A stretch of 24,071 nt of DNA from an uncultured Oscillospiraceae bacterium (GTDB lineage Bacteria > Bacillota > Clostridia > Oscillospirales > Acutalibacteraceae), in contig UQQR01000022.1 of NCBI GenBank assembly GCA_900543215.1, positions 1 to 24,071 on the forward strand. The letters are read 5' to 3'. Below, one piece after another: positions 21,777 to 24,071 of the stretch (the first letter of the stretch is position 1; every line of letters begins with the position of its first letter). The position numbers were made by a program, and so were the translations under genes. The notes beneath the pieces were generated by a model. That model did not search any database and was not told the DNA's origin. It saw only the letters and a program-made list of their open reading frames with translations.

Positions 21777-22364
21777 GTGTACAGCGATAAAGTTACATTA
21801 AGCGCTCTTGTTGTTTCCGCTTCCTCAAAGTCAACGGAATATTTAAAGGATATTCTTTCGGATTTAAGGTTTTCACCAGTCTCGGCGGCAGTAAGCATTG
21901 CGGACGCAAGGCGGCGCCAGCTTGAAAATCCGTTCGATCTGGTAATAATAAACACTCCTCTTCCCGACGATTTCGGAATAGAATTCGCGGAGGAGCTGTG
22001 TCAGGACAGCGCCGTGGGCGTACTTCTGTTCGTTAAAAACGAGCTGTTTGAGCAAATAAATTATAAGGTCGAGGATTACGGCGTTATAACCTTTGCGAGA
22101 CCCGGAACAAGACAGACCATCACAGGGGCAATCAAGCTTACAGCCGCAATTCATAACCGACTTTCCGCTTTTGAAAGGCGGGCCGTAAAGCTTGAGGCGA
22201 AAATGAAAGAAATTCGGCTTATAAACCGTGCAAAATGGCTGCTTATAGACCGATACAATATGAGCGAAGAGGAAGCACACAAATACATTGAAAAAACCGC
22301 TATGGATAACTGTGCGAAACGGGGAGAAATAGCAGAGAGTATTATAAGAACATACGAAAATTAG
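21777..22364 (+). CDS. ANTAR-domain antitermination regulator (NitR-like)
   Basis: 195 residues. Residues 7 to about 122 have the fold pattern of a response-regulator receiver, but the phosphate-accepting Asp is replaced by Asn59 (VIINTPLP), so it is probably not controlled by phosphorylation. A helix at about 125-145 (RLSAFERRAVKLEAKMKEI) likely forms a dimer coiled coil. The C-terminal ANTAR RNA-binding domain is about 146-192 (INRAKWLLIDRYNMSEEEA then AMDNCAKRGEIAESII). It starts at GTG 21777 after a GGGGGG ribosome site, 17 bases behind the GS gene. Clostridia have a similar regulator, NitR, next to glnA. The three hairpins in this locus are its likely targets. Confidence 0.9.
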   Translation: MYSDKVTLSALVVSASSKSTEYLKDILSDLRFSPVSAAVSIADARRRQLENPFDLVIINTPLPDDFGIEFAEELCQDSAVGVLLFVKNELFEQINYKVEDYGVITFARPGTRQTITGAIKLTAAIHNRLSAFERRAVKLEAKMKEIRLINRAKWLLIDRYNMSEEEAHKYIEKTAMDNCAKRGEIAESIIRTYEN

Positions 22365-22380
22365 AAAGAGGTCAAAAATT

Positions 22381-24003
22381 ATGGAAAATTCGGGCAGAAA
22401 AACAAAATTTATTTTTGTTACCGGCGGTGTCGTTTCGGGTCTCGGCAAGGGCATTACAGCCGCAAGTCTCGGCAGACTTTTAAAGGCAAGAGGGCTTAAG
22501 GTGGCGGCCCAGAAGCTCGACCCGTATATAAATGTCGACCCGGGAACAATGAGTCCCTATCAGCACGGCGAGGTTTATGTTACCGAAGACGGCGCCGAGA
22601 CCGACCTTGACCTCGGGCATTACGAAAGATTTATTGACGAAGACCTAAATAAATTTTCAAACCTTACCACAGGCAAGGTTTATTGGAATGTACTTAACAA
22701 GGAACGCCGCGGCGAATACTTAGGCGAAACGGTACAGGTAATTCCCCACATTACAAACGAAATAAAGGAATTTATATACTCGGTAGGAAAAAAGACCAAT
22801 GCCGATGTTGTAATAACCGAAATAGGCGGAACTACCGGTGATATAGAAAGCCAGCCGTTTTTGGAGGCAATCCGTCAAGTCGGTCTTGAGGTCGGAAGAG
22901 AAAATTCTCTTTATATCCATGTAACGCTGGTTCCGTTCCTCAGAGGCTCGGACGAACATAAAACAAAGCCGACCCAGCACTCCGTAAAAGAACTTCAGGG
23001 GATGGGAATAAACCCGAATATTATAGTTTTGCGCTGTGATGAGCCGCTTGAAGATAACATATTTAAGAAAATTTCGCTTTTCTGCAATGTAAAACCGGAT
23101 TGCGTTATTGAAAATATGACAATACCCGTTCTTTACGAAGCACCGATTATGCTTGAAAAGAATCATTTTTCGGATATAGTTTGCCGTGAGCTCGGCATTA
23201 ATGCCGCAGAGCCTGACCTTACAGACTGGAACGAAATGCTTGACCGCATTAAAAACCGCAACAAGAAGGTTACTATCGGTCTTGTCGGAAAGTATGTACA
23301 GCTGCACGACGCGTATTTGTCTGTTGCCGAGGCATTGCGCCACGCCGGTTATGTATACGGCGCCCGTGTGCAGATAAAATGGATAGATTCCGAAACAATT
23401 AACGATGATAACGCCGCGGAAAGCCTGGCCGGATGCGACGGACTGCTTGTTCCGGGCGGTTTCGGAAACAGAGGAATTGAGGGAATGATAGCCACGGCGA
23501 GATATGCCAGAACCTCGAATGTGCCTTATCTCGGAATCTGTCTCGGTATGCAGATTGCGGTTATTGAGTTTGCAAGAAGCGTACTCGGCTACAAGGACGC
23601 AAATTCGGGCGAATTTGATGAAAATTCAAACCATAAAGTCATAGACTTTATGCCCGACCAAAACGCCGAGATCAATAAAGGCGGAACAATGCGGTTGGGT
23701 GCTTATCCATGTAAGATAGCACCGAACACAATGATGCGGCAATGCTACAAGGCTGATGAAATAAGCGAACGCCACCGCCACCGTTACGAATTCAACAACG
23801 ATTACCGCACCGCAATGACCGAAAAGGGTCTTGTTATAAGCGGAACATCGCCCGACAATCATATAGTCGAAACCGTTGAAGTTCCCGAAAATGATTTTTA
23901 TGTGGGAGTTCAGTTCCATCCCGAATTTAAATCCCGTCCTAACAAGGCTCACCCCTTGTTTATGGGACTTGTTAAGGCAGGACTTGACAGACAGGCAAAA
24001 TAA
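22381..24003 (+). CDS. pyrG: CTP synthase
   Basis: 540 residues, complete. Converts UTP to CTP using ATP and ammonia taken from glutamine. The N-terminal synthetase (1 to about 265) has FVTGGVVSGLGKGITAASLG at 12-31 and ERRGEYLGETVQVIPHITNE. The C-terminal class I glutaminase (about 290-540) has the nucleophile Cys in YLGICLGMQ and the catalytic His/Glu in VQFHPEF. AAAGAGG lies before the ATG, 16 bases behind the ANTAR gene, so it is probably co-transcribed. As a glutamine user it fits the nitrogen theme. No terminator is visible before the window ends. Confidence 0.97.
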   Translation: MENSGRKTKFIFVTGGVVSGLGKGITAASLGRLLKARGLKVAAQKLDPYINVDPGTMSPYQHGEVYVTEDGAETDLDLGHYERFIDEDLNKFSNLTTGKVYWNVLNKERRGEYLGETVQVIPHITNEIKEFIYSVGKKTNADVVITEIGGTTGDIESQPFLEAIRQVGLEVGRENSLYIHVTLVPFLRGSDEHKTKPTQHSVKELQGMGINPNIIVLRCDEPLEDNIFKKISLFCNVKPDCVIENMTIPVLYEAPIMLEKNHFSDIVCRELGINAAEPDLTDWNEMLDRIKNRNKKVTIGLVGKYVQLHDAYLSVAEALRHAGYVYGARVQIKWIDSETINDDNAAESLAGCDGLLVPGGFGNRGIEGMIATARYARTSNVPYLGICLGMQIAVIEFARSVLGYKDANSGEFDENSNHKVIDFMPDQNAEINKGGTMRLGAYPCKIAPNTMMRQCYKADEISERHRHRYEFNNDYRTAMTEKGLVISGTSPDNHIVETVEVPENDFYVGVQFHPEFKSRPNKAHPLFMGLVKAGLDRQAK

Positions 24004-24019
24004 GAATAGATAGAAAAAA

Positions 24020-24071
24020 GGCTCTTTGTCAATAGTTGGGGTAAAGAGTTAAAATGCGAAATTGAGTGCAA
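24020..24071. mobile_element. Possible end of an insertion sequence, cut by the window edge
   Basis: Right after pyrG the sequence GGCTCTTTGTCAATAG begins at 24020. It has the GGCTCTT opening that I associate with terminal inverted repeats of ISL3-family elements. No transposase is visible because only 52 bases remain. A contig ending just inside a repeated element would be usual. The assignment rests on recall only. Confidence 0.35.

Overview
The window looks like two unrelated pieces of DNA joined together. Bases 1 to about 2,880 are very AT-rich: a hand count of the row 1861-1920 gives 13 G/C in 60. They hold transport genes in a style that fits Negativicutes such as Megamonas (an inference from gene style only). 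From about 2,890 onward the DNA is clearly richer in G/C (row 3061-3120 gives 28 in 60), with different codon use. It fits an anaerobic Clostridia member of the Oscillospiraceae/Ruminococcaceae type: PerR/Rex redox control, reverse rubrerythrin, cohesin and dockerin domains, glutamine synthetase III and an ANTAR regulator. The first 42 bases are all T, and the ABC transporter at the join has lost its start. The simplest reading is a chimeric assembly, so the left 2.9 kb should not be used to infer the biology of the rest.

Left piece: a 5'-truncated EamA transporter, an amino-acid-binding lipoprotein, a UPF0756 (DUF441) membrane protein and the fluoride channel CrcB. Right piece, in order: a 5'-truncated ABC exporter; a DUF1292 gene with a 6S RNA directly behind it; a leftward operon of a dockerin-bearing glucosaminidase, a membrane-anchored cohesin protein and thiamine pyrophosphokinase; the redox repressor Rex facing a rightward peroxide-defence operon (perR, reverse rubrerythrin, a BFD-like [2Fe-2S] protein, rubredoxin); tex with an overlapping EamA transporter; then nitrogen genes to the right edge.

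The nitrogen region is the most interesting part. A leftward unit encodes glutamine synthetase III (glnN), an ammonium channel fused to its own PII domain, and asparagine synthetase B. A divergent rightward unit encodes a compact, unusual type I glutamine synthetase, an ANTAR-domain antiterminator (NitR-like) and CTP synthase. Both units start from strong promoters and have intrinsic-terminator hairpins in their leaders. In all three terminators the 5' arm overlaps a small hairpin with a six-base loop of the form A-x-x-G-x-x (AAAGGC, AACGGC, AACGGC), the known target shape for ANTAR proteins. This supports a self-contained circuit in which the local ANTAR protein controls glutamine, ammonium and asparagine genes by antitermination.

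The window ends within what may be the terminal repeat of an insertion sequence. No tRNA, rRNA or CRISPR array was seen.
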